Below are positions 8,847 to 18,462 of a DNA stretch of 64,000 bases, piece by piece. The stretch is from the NCBI GenBank assembly GCA_035493475.1, contig DATJIF010000056.1, positions 62,001 through 126,000 of the forward strand, in the 5' to 3' direction. The DNA comes from Actinospica sp035493475 (GTDB taxonomy: Bacteria > Actinomycetota > Actinomycetes > Streptomycetales > Catenulisporaceae). Both the position numbers and the translations under genes were made by a program. Under the pieces are notes generated by a model. The model was not told the DNA's origin and did not search any database. It saw only the letters and a list, made by a program, of their open reading frames with translations. Position 1 is the stretch's first letter; every line of letters begins with the position of its first letter.

Positions 8847-10610
8847 TTATCCGTTTCCTGGTATGGATTCGATCAGGCGGGCGGTGTAAGGGTGCTGAGG
8901 GGTGTCGAGCAGCGCGGCGGTCTCGCCGTGTTCGACGATCGCGCCGTGCCGCAGCACGATCACGCGGTCGGCCATCTGGCGGACGACCGACAGATCGTGG
9001 GTGATGAACAGCAGCGCGGTCTCGCGGACGCGGCGCACCTCGCGGAGCAGTTCGAGGATCTGCGCCTGCACCGAGACGTCGAGCGCGGCCACCGGTTCGT
9101 CGCAGATCAGCAGGCGTGGGCGGACGGCCAGGGCGCGGGCGATCGCGACCCGCTGGCGTTCTCCGCCGGACAGCGAGCCGGGCCGCAGCCGCGCGTACCC
9201 GGCGGGCAGGCCGACCAGGTCGAGCAGTTCCCCGACGGCCTGCGGCCCGCCCGAGGCCTGTGCCGCCTCGCGCAGGGCCGTGCCGACGCTCAGCCGCGGG
9301 TTGAGCGACGAGTAAGGGTCCTGAAAGACGACCTGGACCGTCCGGCGCACCGCGTGCGACTCGGCGCGGCTCAGCTTCCGGTAGTCCGCGATCTCGGTTC
9401 CGGCGAGCCTGATCGAGCCGGCGCCGGGCGGGGTCAGGCCCAGGATGCGGCGGGCGAGCGTCGTCTTGCCCGACCCGCTCTCGCCGACGACGCCGAGCGA
9501 CTCGCCCTCGCCGAGTTCGAAGGAGACGCCGTCGAGCGCCGGAGCGTGGCCCTTGCGGTACGTCTTGGACACGCCGTCGAGCGTCAGTAGCGGTGTTGCG
9601 CGGCGGACCGGCGGGTGATCGGTCGGAGTCTCAGGGGGCTGTCGGCGCGTGCCGAGTTCGTCGCCGATCTCCTCGATGCGTACGCAGGCCGAGGCGTGGT
9701 CCGGTCCGACGGTGACGAGGCTCGGACGGCCGCTCACGCATATCTCGGTTCGCCATGCGCAGCGCTCGGCGAATCCGCAGACGTCGCCGACCTCGTCGGC
9801 CGGGGGCACGCGGCCGGGGATCGCGTCGAGCCGGTCGACGTAGTGCGTGGCGGGCGGTTCGGCGCGCATCAGGCCGTGGCTGTAGGGATGCCGGGGCGAG
9901 GTCGCCAGCGCTGCGGCCGGGGCGTCCTCGAGTACTGATCCCGCGTACATGACGAGCACGCGGTCGCAGACATCGAATGCGACGCGCAGGTCGTGCGTCA
10001 CCAGTATCAGGGCCATGCCGCGTTCTTCGCGCAGCCGCCGCAGCAGGGCGAGCACTTCGGCCTGTGTGGTCACGTCCAGCGCGGTGGTCGGCTCGTCCGC
10101 GATGAGCAGGGCCGGGTCGCGGGCCAGGGCGGCGGCGATCGCCACGCGCTGCCGCATGCCGCCGGAGAGCTGGAAGGGGTAGCGGGAGGCGACGGCGTCC
10201 GCGTCGAGACCGACCTCGCGCAGCCGTCGGGAGATCTCGGCGTCGGCGGCACGTCGGTCGCGGCGCACGTCGGCGGCCAGGGACTCCCGCAGGTGCGCAG
10301 CGACGGTATGCACGGGGTTCAGTGCGGTGAACGGGTCCTGCAACACCATCGCGAGCCGCGTGCCACGCAGCGGACGCATCTCGCGCTCGCTGCGGCCGAG
10401 GAGTTCGGCGCCGTCGAGCCGCACCGATCCGGTCGCGGAGACGCCGTCCGGCAGCACGCCCGCGATGGCCTTGACGGTCAGCGTCTTGCCGGAGCCGCTC
10501 TCCCCCACGGTGCCGAGCGTCTGCCCGGCGGCGAGTTCGAACCCTACTTCGTGTACGAGTGTGCGGCCGCCGGCGTGGATCCGCAGGCCCTGCACGGAGA
10601 GCGCGGTCAT
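8847..10610 (-). CDS. Dipeptide-type ABC transporter ATP-binding protein, fused DppD-DppF
   Basis: This 587-residue protein contains two complete ABC ATPase domains in tandem, so one polypeptide can power the permease pair. The N-terminal half has Walker A GESGSGKT (about 36-43), signature LSGGMRQRVAIA and Walker B LLIADEP; the C-terminal half repeats these as GESGSGKT, LSGGERQRVAIA and LLICDEP. Between them lies the oligopeptide transporter C-terminal segment with cysteines (VCGFAERCAW) typical of OppD/DppD. Such fusions are frequent in actinobacteria. Its start overlaps the upstream permease stop by four bases (ATGA), indicating translational coupling. Confidence 0.95.
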   Translation of the reverse strand: MTALSVQGLRIHAGGRTLVHEVGFELAAGQTLGTVGESGSGKTLTVKAIAGVLPDGVSATGSVRLDGAELLGRSEREMRPLRGTRLAMVLQDPFTALNPVHTVAAHLRESLAADVRRDRRAADAEISRRLREVGLDADAVASRYPFQLSGGMRQRVAIAAALARDPALLIADEPTTALDVTTQAEVLALLRRLREERGMALILVTHDLRVAFDVCDRVLVMYAGSVLEDAPAAALATSPRHPYSHGLMRAEPPATHYVDRLDAIPGRVPPADEVGDVCGFAERCAWRTEICVSGRPSLVTVGPDHASACVRIEEIGDELGTRRQPPETPTDHPPVRRATPLLTLDGVSKTYRKGHAPALDGVSFELGEGESLGVVGESGSGKTTLARRILGLTPPGAGSIRLAGTEIADYRKLSRAESHAVRRTVQVVFQDPYSSLNPRLSVGTALREAAQASGGPQAVGELLDLVGLPAGYARLRPGSLSGGERQRVAIARALAVRPRLLICDEPVAALDVSVQAQILELLREVRRVRETALLFITHDLSVVRQMADRVIVLRHGAIVEHGETAALLDTPQHPYTARLIESIPGNG

Positions 10611-11428
10611 CGGGCGTCCCTCGCGGTCGAGAAGAGGTCGTACACCCAGTCGCCGAGCAGCGTGACGCAGACCGCCGTGAAGATGATCATCACGGCCGGG
10701 CCGAGCGAGAGGTACGGGTTGACGGTCAGCAGGCTGACACCCTGGTTCAGCAGCTGGCCCCAGTCCGGCGATCCGGGCGGCACGCCGAGCCCGAGGTAGG
10801 ACAGGCCGGAGAGGCTGATCAGCGCGCCGACGAAGTCCAGCAGGAAGGTCGCGACGACCGTCGGGAGGATGTTAGGCAGGATGTGCCGCAGCATGATGCG
10901 ACGTGCCGGGAGGCCGAGGACGCGCGCCGCCTCGACGTACGGCAGCCGCGCCTGCACGAGCGCGGCGCCGCGCACGAACCGGATCTGCGCGGGCAGCGAG
11001 AGCAGCGTCAGCACGGCCACGGCGTCGCGGTAGCCGCCCCCGGCCACGCCGACCGCCACGATGATCACGAGCATCGCGGGCAACGCGTAGACCAGGTCGG
11101 CGAACCGGTTGACGACGGCGTCGAGCACGCCGCCGCGATACCCGGCGGCCAGCCCCAGCGGCACGCCGACCAGCGTGGCGAACAGGGCGACGAACAGCGG
11201 ACCGAGCACCGCCGCGCGCGTCCCGGCGATCAGCTGGGAGAGCACGTCGCGGCCGAGCGTGTCCGTGCCGAGCCAGTGCCCGCCGCCCGGACCGGCCGCG
11301 CTGAGCATCAGATCCTGCCGGGACGGGTCGAAGGGCGCGAGGGCCGAGCCGGTCGCGACGAGGACCGCGATCAGCGCGACGCCGAGCAGGGCGGCCAGCA
11401 CGAGCGGCGCGGGACGGCGCGTGCGCAT
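10607..11428 (-). CDS. ABC transporter permease (DppC/OppC type)
   Basis: This 273-residue inner membrane permease is one half of the translocation pore. It begins with a signal-anchor helix and has a long first periplasmic segment carrying LMLSAAGPGGGHWLGTDTLGRD, the conserved DppC hallmark. About six membrane helices follow. The EAA-like cytoplasmic loop that contacts the ATPase is seen in EAARVLGLPARRIMLRHILPN. It overlaps the ATPase gene by four bases and shares one base (TGATG) with the upstream DppB-type gene, so the genes are co-translated. Confidence 0.94.
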   Translation of the reverse strand: MRTRRPAPLVLAALLGVALIAVLVATGSALAPFDPSRQDLMLSAAGPGGGHWLGTDTLGRDVLSQLIAGTRAAVLGPLFVALFATLVGVPLGLAAGYRGGVLDAVVNRFADLVYALPAMLVIIVAVGVAGGGYRDAVAVLTLLSLPAQIRFVRGAALVQARLPYVEAARVLGLPARRIMLRHILPNILPTVVATFLLDFVGALISLSGLSYLGLGVPPGSPDWGQLLNQGVSLLTVNPYLSLGPAVMIIFTAVCVTLLGDWVYDLFSTARDAR

Positions 11429-12393
11429 CAGATCTCACCGGCCGCGTGCGCGCGCAGGCGCGGGTCGAGGATGTACCCGGCCAGGTCGACGAGCAGGTTG
11501 ACCACGACCACGTACAGGCCGACCAGCACGCTGATTCCCTGCACGACCGGGATGTCCTTCGCGCTGACCGCGCTGAGCAGCAGCGATCCGTCGCCGGGGA
11601 GCGAATATATCTGCTCGATGAAGACCCCGGCGCTGAGCGGCGCGATCAGCAGGACTCCGGTGCTGGTGGCGATCGGCACCGCGCAGGCCCGCAGCACGTA
11701 GTGGATCAGGATCCGCGCGGGACTCAGGCCACGAAGACGCGCGAAGGTCACGTAGTCCTGCCGCGTCACGTCCAGGGCCGCGGCTCTCGTCTGCCGGATC
11801 ACGACGGCGCACATCACGATCGCGAGTGTCACGGCGGGCAGCGTCAGATGCGTGATCCGGTCGGCGAATCCGCTGCCCGCGCCGTACACCGGAAACCAGT
11901 TCAGCGCGACGCCGAAGACGTAGAGCAGCACGATCGAGAGCGCGAACACCGGCACGCCGAGGCCGACCGTGGCGAGCAGCGTGATCACCCGGTCGGTGGC
12001 CCGGCCGCGCCGGATTCCGGCGGCGAGCCCGAGCGGGATCCCGACCAGCAGCACGATGAGGACGCAGTAGACGGCGAGTTGCGCGGTGACCGCCATCCGG
12101 CCGTAGACGACGTCCGCGACCGGCGTGCCCGCCTGCACGGAGATCGACTGGCCGAAGTCGAGGTGCACCGCCCCGGCGAGCCAGTGCAGGTATTGCTCGA
12201 CGAAGGGCTGGTCGAGATGATATTGCTGTCGCAGTTCGCTGACGAGCTGCGGGGTGGCGGGCCGGGTGCCGAGCAGGCTCTGCAACGGCGTGCCCGGGCT
12301 CACGGTGAGCAGGGTGAACACCAGGAGACTGAGGACGAGCAGCAGCACCGCCCCGCCGATCAGACGTCTGATGACGAACTGCGTGACGGCCAC
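11428..12393 (-). CDS. ABC transporter permease (DppB/OppB type)
   Basis: This permease of about 321 residues partners the DppC-type protein. The N-terminus FVIRRLIGGAVLLLVLSLLVF and the following TLLTVSPGTP are diagnostic of DppB/OppB proteins. Six membrane helices and the cytoplasmic loop TFARLRGLSPARILIHYVLRA are present. The chosen start is GTG at 12393 (MAVTQFVIRR). The open frame continues upstream to 12465, but that extension would overlap the divergent DUF4132 gene start and lacks homology-like features; ATG at 12420 is a possible alternative. It is the first gene of the four-gene transporter operon, and its promoter must lie within about 100 bases shared with the divergent gene. Confidence 0.9.
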   Translation of the reverse strand: MAVTQFVIRRLIGGAVLLLVLSLLVFTLLTVSPGTPLQSLLGTRPATPQLVSELRQQYHLDQPFVEQYLHWLAGAVHLDFGQSISVQAGTPVADVVYGRMAVTAQLAVYCVLIVLLVGIPLGLAAGIRRGRATDRVITLLATVGLGVPVFALSIVLLYVFGVALNWFPVYGAGSGFADRITHLTLPAVTLAIVMCAVVIRQTRAAALDVTRQDYVTFARLRGLSPARILIHYVLRACAVPIATSTGVLLIAPLSAGVFIEQIYSLPGDGSLLLSAVSAKDIPVVQGISVLVGLYVVVVNLLVDLAGYILDPRLRAHAAGEI

Positions 12394-12492
12394 GCGCCAA
12401 AGGTATCGACGACAGACCATTAGGTCAATCGCCTTGTCGGAGCGAGCGGCTACATTGTGGCCCACCGAAGCGGATCACCGGAAGGCGAGCAA

Positions 12493-15400
12493 GTGGACGA
12501 GGACACGTTCGAGTTCCCGGACGCGTGGCGCAGGCACCTGCACCCCCGGCGCGGCGGCGCGGCGGGCGCCGGTGTGAAGCGCGACGCGAAGGCCGTCGCC
12601 GGCACGGACGCCCTGGTCGCCGAGGCACGTACGCGCTGGCTGGACAAGGCGCTGTCGAGCGTGGCGAACGACGTGACAGTGGTCGAGGAGACGCGGCGCG
12701 CCCTCGACGGCGAGGCGAGCGTGATCGGCGCGGCGGTGCTCGCGCTGGCCGCGGTGCCTCAGTACGACGGGAAGCTCGGTCCGTTCGGCGACGCGTGGAT
12801 ATCGCGGCACGGCGTGGCCTTCGCGGCGCTCGCGGCGGTGAAGTTCGGCGACGTGTTCGCGTGGCCGGATGAAACCGTTCAGCTGAGCCTCAAGGGCGGC
12901 GGCCATCGGACGGACGCGGCGACCGGTCTGCTGCGCCGGATGCGGACCGTGCTCGCGGGCTGCTCGGATGCCGACTACGCCGAGACGGTCGCCGCGCTGA
13001 ACGATGCGCGCACCTGCTGCCAGAGTTGCGCCGCGGCGTCGGCGTACCTGGTGCCGACGGAGACGGCGTGGGTCGCAGAGTGCTGTCGCGACTACCACTT
13101 CCACCGGCGTGAGGGCGATCCGCGTCGCCTGAGCCTGCTGCTCTGCGCCCTGAGCACGAACGAGCAGCTCGGACTGCTCGGCGAATGCGCGGCCGTGGAC
13201 CCGTACGACTCGCAGACGGACGTGTGGGTGACCATGGTGGACGGCCTCGGGCCGACGACCGTCGCGCCGCTGTTCCGCCAGTGCTTCGGGTCGCACGCGA
13301 CAGCCGAGGTGGTCCGCGCCGCCGGTTCGCTCCTCGCGCAGTTCCCGGGCGACGAGGCGTTCGGGCTCCTGGCGGCTCGCCACGACCACCCGAATCTCCG
13401 TGCCGCGTTCCGCGAGGCCTCGGAGCGGTTCCCGGTGCGCGCGCTGCGAATCCTTTCAAGCACGAACTCTGAGACGTTGCGACGCCACGTGCTCACGCAC
13501 CAGGACTTGGCGCGCGAGACGGCGGCCGAACTGCCGGAGCCGAACCGGACGTACGTGCTGGAGATCCTGCAGCAGAACCCTGTGATGGCCGCCGCGCCGG
13601 ACGCCGCGCTGCCGACGCTGCTCGTGTCGCCGCCGTGGGCCCGCGAGGCCGAGCAAGCCGAGGTGCACGCCGCGCCGAAGGTCGTCACCGGGCTCAAGGC
13701 TCCCGCTCTGACACAGACGGTCTGGGGCGAGGCGGAACTGGCCGAGCTGGCTCACATCGACGCGCTGAACAATCCGAAGTGGAACTACACGCGGATGGGC
13801 GCCGACGTGGCCCGCTGGATCGAGAGCGGCCGGTTCGACTACAACGGCCACAACGTCGCCGCGAACTTCTTCGGATCCGGGCCGATCGAGGAGAGCAGGG
13901 CTCTGCTGCGCAAGTGGCGGCCCGACATCGACTGGAACATCACGTACACGTTCTGGCCGATCCTGCGCCGCTTCGACGTGGACGCGATTCCGGCGCTCAC
14001 GCACGTCGCACGGAAGGCGGGGCCGATACAGGCGGACGGGCTGCTGCTGCCGGTCCTCGACCTCGAAGCCGCGCGCGTCGCAACACACTGGCTCGCGAAC
14101 CTGAAGACCGGTCGGGACGCCGCCGAGGCGTGGTTCGCGCGGCACGGCGCGAACGCGGCCCTGCTCCTGATCCCGGACGCGGTCGGCAAGCCCAGCAAGG
14201 CCCGCAACGCGGCCGAGGTCGCGCTGCGCCACCTCGCCGCGACGACCGTGCCCGAATTGGTCGACGTCGCCGCGGCGCAGTACGGCGCGGAGACCGCCGA
14301 AGCCGTCCGCGCAGTCCTCGACGTGAGCCCGGCCGACCTCGCTCCCCCGATCACGCCGCCGACGCTGCCCGACTGGCTCGACCCGACCGTGCTGCCGCAG
14401 GTCCTGCTCAGCGACCGGGAGCACGCCCTCTCGCCGGATGCGACGCGCCACTTCCTGTCAGCCCTCGCACTCCCCTCCGCGGAACTGCCGGACGTGCTCA
14501 AGGCCTTGGATCGGACGAGCGTCGCCGAGTTCGGCTGGCAGGTCTTCGCCGCGTGGCGCTCCGTCGGCTATCCGTCGAAGCAGGCTTGGATCCTCCCCGT
14601 GCAGGGCGTGCTCGGCGACGACTCGACCGCCGACCGCCTCACGCCGCTGATCATGGCGTGGCCGGGCGAATCCGCGCATCACCGAGCCGTGACCGGAGTC
14701 AACGCGCTCGCGGCCGTCGGCACCGACCACGCGCTGATGCGCCTGACCGAGATCGCTCAGCGCACGAAGTTCAAAGCGCTCAAGCTGGAGGCCGGGAAGA
14801 AGATCGCCGAGGTCGCCGCGCTGCGCGGACTGACCGCCGAGCAACTGGCCGACCGGCTCGTCCCCGGCCTCGGTCTCGACGCGGACGGCGGGCTCTGGCT
14901 GGACTACGGCCCCCGACGCTTCCGTGCCTGCTTCGACGAGCAGCTGAAACCGTTCATCACCGACGAGGCGGGCAAGCGCCGCAAGGATCTGCCGCCGTCC
15001 AACTCCAAGGACGACGCGGCTCTGGCGACGGCCGCGCGCGCGGAGTTCGCCGAACTCAAGAAGCTGGCACGCACCGTCGCGAGCTACCAGATCCGCCGCC
15101 TGGAAGCCGCGCTCGTCGATCAGCGCTCGTGGACGGCGGCCGAGTTCACCGGGCTGCTGGTCGCGCACCCGCTGCTGCGGCACGTCGTGCGCCGCCTGCT
15201 GTGGGTCAGCGAGGTCGATGGATCGCGCACGGGATTCCGTGTCGCGGAGGACCTCTCGCTCGCAGACATCGATGACAACGAGTTCAGTCTGCCCGCTGAT
15301 GCGACCGCGACAGTCCGCCTGGCGCATCCGCTGACGTGGTCGGAGGGCCTGGCCGCGTGGGCGGGGATCTTCGCCGACTACGAGATCCTGCAGCCGTTCC

Positions 15401-15795
15401 CGCAGCTCGCGCGCGAGACGTTCGCACTCACGGACGAGGAGAAGTCTGGCCATCGGCTCGCGCGCTTCGAGGGCAAGACCGTGCCCATCGGCAAGATCCT
15501 GGGCCTCACCAAGGACGGCTGGCAGCGGTCGCCCGCGATGGACGCCGGTGTCGAGAACTGCATCACCAAGGAGCTCGCGCCCGGGCAGTTCCTGGTGATC
15601 GACCTCGACGGCGGCATCCCGGTCGGCTACGTGACCGCCGAGTGGGCCGCCGAGCAGACGCTCAAGGCCGTGTACCTGTCCGACAAGGCAGAGGTCTTCC
15701 ACGCGGGCCGGCAGGACAGCGCCCTGCGCCTCGCCGACGTCGATCCGCTCAGCGCCTCGGAGACCCTCGCCCAACTCACCCGACTCGTGAACTGA
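12493..15795 (+). CDS. DUF4132 domain-containing protein
   Basis: This soluble protein of about 1100 residues is recognisable as a DUF4132 member from its C-terminal third, which has the WLDYGPRRFRACFDEQLKPF segment, the ELKKLARTVASYQIRRLEAA helix, HPLLRHVVRRLLWV and RLAHPLTWSEGLAAW. The N-terminal two thirds are helical, Ala/Leu-rich and possibly made of HEAT-like repeats. The molecular function of the family is not established. The start is set at GTG 12493 because GGAAGG lies seven bases upstream; the frame is open from GTG 12457. No signal peptide or membrane helix was seen. It is divergent from the peptide transporter operon and does not appear functionally linked to it. Confidence 0.88.
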   Translation: MDEDTFEFPDAWRRHLHPRRGGAAGAGVKRDAKAVAGTDALVAEARTRWLDKALSSVANDVTVVEETRRALDGEASVIGAAVLALAAVPQYDGKLGPFGDAWISRHGVAFAALAAVKFGDVFAWPDETVQLSLKGGGHRTDAATGLLRRMRTVLAGCSDADYAETVAALNDARTCCQSCAAASAYLVPTETAWVAECCRDYHFHRREGDPRRLSLLLCALSTNEQLGLLGECAAVDPYDSQTDVWVTMVDGLGPTTVAPLFRQCFGSHATAEVVRAAGSLLAQFPGDEAFGLLAARHDHPNLRAAFREASERFPVRALRILSSTNSETLRRHVLTHQDLARETAAELPEPNRTYVLEILQQNPVMAAAPDAALPTLLVSPPWAREAEQAEVHAAPKVVTGLKAPALTQTVWGEAELAELAHIDALNNPKWNYTRMGADVARWIESGRFDYNGHNVAANFFGSGPIEESRALLRKWRPDIDWNITYTFWPILRRFDVDAIPALTHVARKAGPIQADGLLLPVLDLEAARVATHWLANLKTGRDAAEAWFARHGANAALLLIPDAVGKPSKARNAAEVALRHLAATTVPELVDVAAAQYGAETAEAVRAVLDVSPADLAPPITPPTLPDWLDPTVLPQVLLSDREHALSPDATRHFLSALALPSAELPDVLKALDRTSVAEFGWQVFAAWRSVGYPSKQAWILPVQGVLGDDSTADRLTPLIMAWPGESAHHRAVTGVNALAAVGTDHALMRLTEIAQRTKFKALKLEAGKKIAEVAALRGLTAEQLADRLVPGLGLDADGGLWLDYGPRRFRACFDEQLKPFITDEAGKRRKDLPPSNSKDDAALATAARAEFAELKKLARTVASYQIRRLEAALVDQRSWTAAEFTGLLVAHPLLRHVVRRLLWVSEVDGSRTGFRVAEDLSLADIDDNEFSLPADATATVRLAHPLTWSEGLAAWAGIFADYEILQPFPQLARETFALTDEEKSGHRLARFEGKTVPIGKILGLTKDGWQRSPAMDAGVENCITKELAPGQFLVIDLDGGIPVGYVTAEWAAEQTLKAVYLSDKAEVFHAGRQDSALRLADVDPLSASETLAQLTRLVN

Positions 15796-15845
15796 CTCTG
15801 GCCAATCGCGCGGACCGTTTGTAGCATGTGCCCGTACCCACGTGA

Positions 15846-15857
15846 TGAAACGTTTCA
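15846..15857. promoter_or_regulatory. LacI-type operator palindrome upstream of the rhamnosidase
   Basis: The perfect 12-base palindrome TGAAACGTTTCA ends 13 bases before the rhamnosidase start, with the central CG and flanking A/T tracts of LacI/GalR-family operators. It sits between a possible -10 (TAGCAT, 15822-15827) and the ribosome site, where a bound repressor would block transcription. The matching regulator is not adjacent; the only LacI gene here (51.2-52.2 kb) is associated with a different operator sequence. Confidence 0.65.
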
Positions 15858-15869
15858 AGGGAGAGGGCA

Positions 15870-18365
15870 ATGACGCAGTCACCCACGAGCGGAACACGAC
15901 GTCGCACGCTGATGAAGTCGGGGGTGGGGCTGGCCGCGGTGGCGGTCGCCGGGGTTCCGACGCAGTTCGCCGGGCGTGCCGCCGCGGCCTCCGGGCCGCC
16001 CTGGCAGCAGTACGTCGTCGGGCCGACCAGCGACAACGTTTCACCGGTCCGGGTCATCGCGACCACCGGGGAGGTCGGCAACCCGGACGCGCTGCTCAAG
16101 CGCGGCGGCACGGCCACGGTGCTGACCCGGCCGAAGCCGCCGACCCCGCCGACCTGGCCCGCCGGGACCACCGCGACCGCCTCCTCGTTCCACGACCCGA
16201 ACTCCGGCGACAACGGCACCCCCACCACCTACGATCCGTCCAACGCCATCGACGACGACCCGACGACGTTCTGGAACGACGCGAATCCGAACACGTACCC
16301 GGCGATTCTGACCATCACCTCGCCGACCGCGGTCACCCTCGACGGCGTCACCCTGCTGTCGAACTCCGACGGCGTTCCGGTCGACTTCACGGTCCAGACG
16401 TGGGACGGCTCAGCCTGGCAGACCTCCGCGACGGTCACCGGGAACGCCGCCGTCCAGGTCCCGATCCCGTTCGACGCGCCGGTGACGACCACGCAGGTGC
16501 AGCTCGTCGTCACGCTCGACCAGGCGTCGCCGCAGGGCCAGTTCACCCGCGTCAACGAGCTCTATCCGGGACTCGTCGACGTGATCACCCCGCCGAGCGT
16601 GACGATCGACTTCGGCAAGAACCTGGTCGGCTACCCGCACATCGACTTCGCCTGGGCCTCGGCCGGGAACCCGGGCGTGCGGCTCGCGTTCTCCGAGACC
16701 GTCGAGTATCTGACCGACCGCTCCGACTTCGCCCGCTCCGACAACTCCGGCGGCGGGCCCGGAACCGACCAGTACGCCGTACCCGCGCAGGGCGCCTCGT
16801 GGACCGACACCGAGGGCTACCAGACGGGAACCCAGGTCTACGCCGAGGGCCTGCACGGCTTCCGCTACATGAAGATCACGCTCGACGCGCTGGCGACCGA
16901 CGCCCCCGCAGCCGTGCCCTACGGCCAGGTCGCGATCGACGCGGTCTCGCTCAAGTACCACGCGTACCTGGGCACGCCGGAGAGCTACGCGGGCTGGTTC
17001 ATGTGCTCCGACGACGCGCTGAACCGCTACTGGTTCGCCGCCGCGTACACCAACGAGCTCGTTGTCGCCCCCTTCCTGGCCAGCGACTGCGATCCGCGCA
17101 ACGCCGCCAGCGCGAGCCTGCTCGGCGAACTGGTGATCCAGGACGGCGCCAAGCGGGACCGCGACCCGTACGTCGGCGACATCGCGGTCTCCGGCCGCAC
17201 GCTCTACCTCACCCACCCGGACGCGGCCGCCGCGGCGCGCAACGTCCTCGCCGACCTGGCCGAGCACCAGCGCGCGGACGGCTGGATCCCGCCCGCGTCG
17301 ATCAACGGCTACACGCTGCCGCTGTTCGACTATCCGCTCTGGTGGGTCACGGCGAGCTGGGACTACGTGCTCTACACCGGCGACACGGGGTACGCGAAGA
17401 CGTACTACCCGACGCTGCTCGCCGTGCTCGACACGTGGTACCCGAGCGTGACCGACGGCAGTGGTCTGCTGAACAAGGGGCTCAACGGCACCGGCGGATA
17501 CGGCGACTACGCGTTCCTCCCCCGCAGCGGCGAAGTCACGTACTACAACGCAAACTACGTGCAGGCGCTCAACGACGCGGCGAGTATGGCGAACGCCCTC
17601 GGCAAGCCGTCCGACGCGGCCCGATGGACGCAGCGTGCCGCGACCGTGGCCGCCGCGATCAACTCAGCGCTCTGGGACGCCTCCGTCGGCGCGTACCTGG
17701 ACTCCGGAACCGGCGACGTGCGCCACGCCCAGGACGGAAACTCGATCGCGATCACGGCCGGAATCGCCGACGCGGCGCGCGCCTCCGCGGCCCTCACGTA
17801 CCTCGAGTCCGCCACGAAGCTCCCGTACGGCAACGCGTTCATGGACAACGACACGCTCTCCGGGGTCGGCGACGCCTCACAGCGGGTGTACGCGTTCACT
17901 TCGTACCCTGAGATCGTGGCGCGCTTCCGAACCGGCGGCGCGGACTCGGCGATCGACCAGATCAAGCGCACGTACGGCTGGATGTACGCGAACGACCCCG
18001 GCATCACCGCGTGGGAGGGCATCGGTCCGGGCGGCACGCCGTATGAGGGTGCGTACACGAGCATGGCGCACGGCTGGTCCACCGGTGTGCTGCCCGCGCT
18101 GACGAACGAACTGCTCGGTGTGACGCCGACCGGCCCGGGCTTCAGCACGTGGACCGTGACCCCGCACCCCGGCAGCGTGACGTGGGCGAGCGGCCAGGTG
18201 CCGACCCCGCACGGTCCGCTGGGCGTGCAGTGGCGAGTGGGCGCGAGAGGGCTCCTGACCATCGAGCTGACCGTCCCGGCGGGCACCACCGGCACAGTCG
18301 CGGTCGACGGTCACGCGCCGGTCAAGAACATCCGCGCGGGTCGGCGAACGATCACAATCGGATAG
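15870..18365 (+). CDS. Tat-exported alpha-L-rhamnosidase-like glycoside hydrolase (GH78 type) with F5/8C-like domain
   Basis: This 831-residue secreted enzyme probably removes terminal L-rhamnose from plant polysaccharides or glycosides. The N-terminus has a twin-arginine signal (RRRTLMKSG) followed by a hydrophobic stretch and AAA cleavage region. Residues about 95-235 look like an F5/8 type C (discoidin) carbohydrate-binding domain with AIDDDPTTFWND. A beta-sandwich with VTIDFGKNLVGYPHIDF follows, then the six-hairpin alpha/alpha barrel. Within it KRDRDPYVGD corresponds to the GH78 acidic catalytic region and WEGIGPGG to the second conserved Glu site. A C-terminal beta domain (FSTWTVTPHPG) ends the protein. 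A GGGAGAGGG ribosome site precedes ATG 15870, and a LacI-type palindrome suggests sugar-dependent repression. Confidence 0.87.
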   Translation: MTQSPTSGTRRRTLMKSGVGLAAVAVAGVPTQFAGRAAAASGPPWQQYVVGPTSDNVSPVRVIATTGEVGNPDALLKRGGTATVLTRPKPPTPPTWPAGTTATASSFHDPNSGDNGTPTTYDPSNAIDDDPTTFWNDANPNTYPAILTITSPTAVTLDGVTLLSNSDGVPVDFTVQTWDGSAWQTSATVTGNAAVQVPIPFDAPVTTTQVQLVVTLDQASPQGQFTRVNELYPGLVDVITPPSVTIDFGKNLVGYPHIDFAWASAGNPGVRLAFSETVEYLTDRSDFARSDNSGGGPGTDQYAVPAQGASWTDTEGYQTGTQVYAEGLHGFRYMKITLDALATDAPAAVPYGQVAIDAVSLKYHAYLGTPESYAGWFMCSDDALNRYWFAAAYTNELVVAPFLASDCDPRNAASASLLGELVIQDGAKRDRDPYVGDIAVSGRTLYLTHPDAAAAARNVLADLAEHQRADGWIPPASINGYTLPLFDYPLWWVTASWDYVLYTGDTGYAKTYYPTLLAVLDTWYPSVTDGSGLLNKGLNGTGGYGDYAFLPRSGEVTYYNANYVQALNDAASMANALGKPSDAARWTQRAATVAAAINSALWDASVGAYLDSGTGDVRHAQDGNSIAITAGIADAARASAALTYLESATKLPYGNAFMDNDTLSGVGDASQRVYAFTSYPEIVARFRTGGADSAIDQIKRTYGWMYANDPGITAWEGIGPGGTPYEGAYTSMAHGWSTGVLPALTNELLGVTPTGPGFSTWTVTPHPGSVTWASGQVPTPHGPLGVQWRVGARGLLTIELTVPAGTTGTVAVDGHAPVKNIRAGRRTITIG

Positions 18366-18462
18366 ACACTCGCGCCGCCACCCGGGCCTCCGTACGCCTC
18401 CGACGCGCGCAGCGACTACAGTCGTCCGTCGGCAAGGGGAGGCTGGCTGATGGAGGTCCGGG

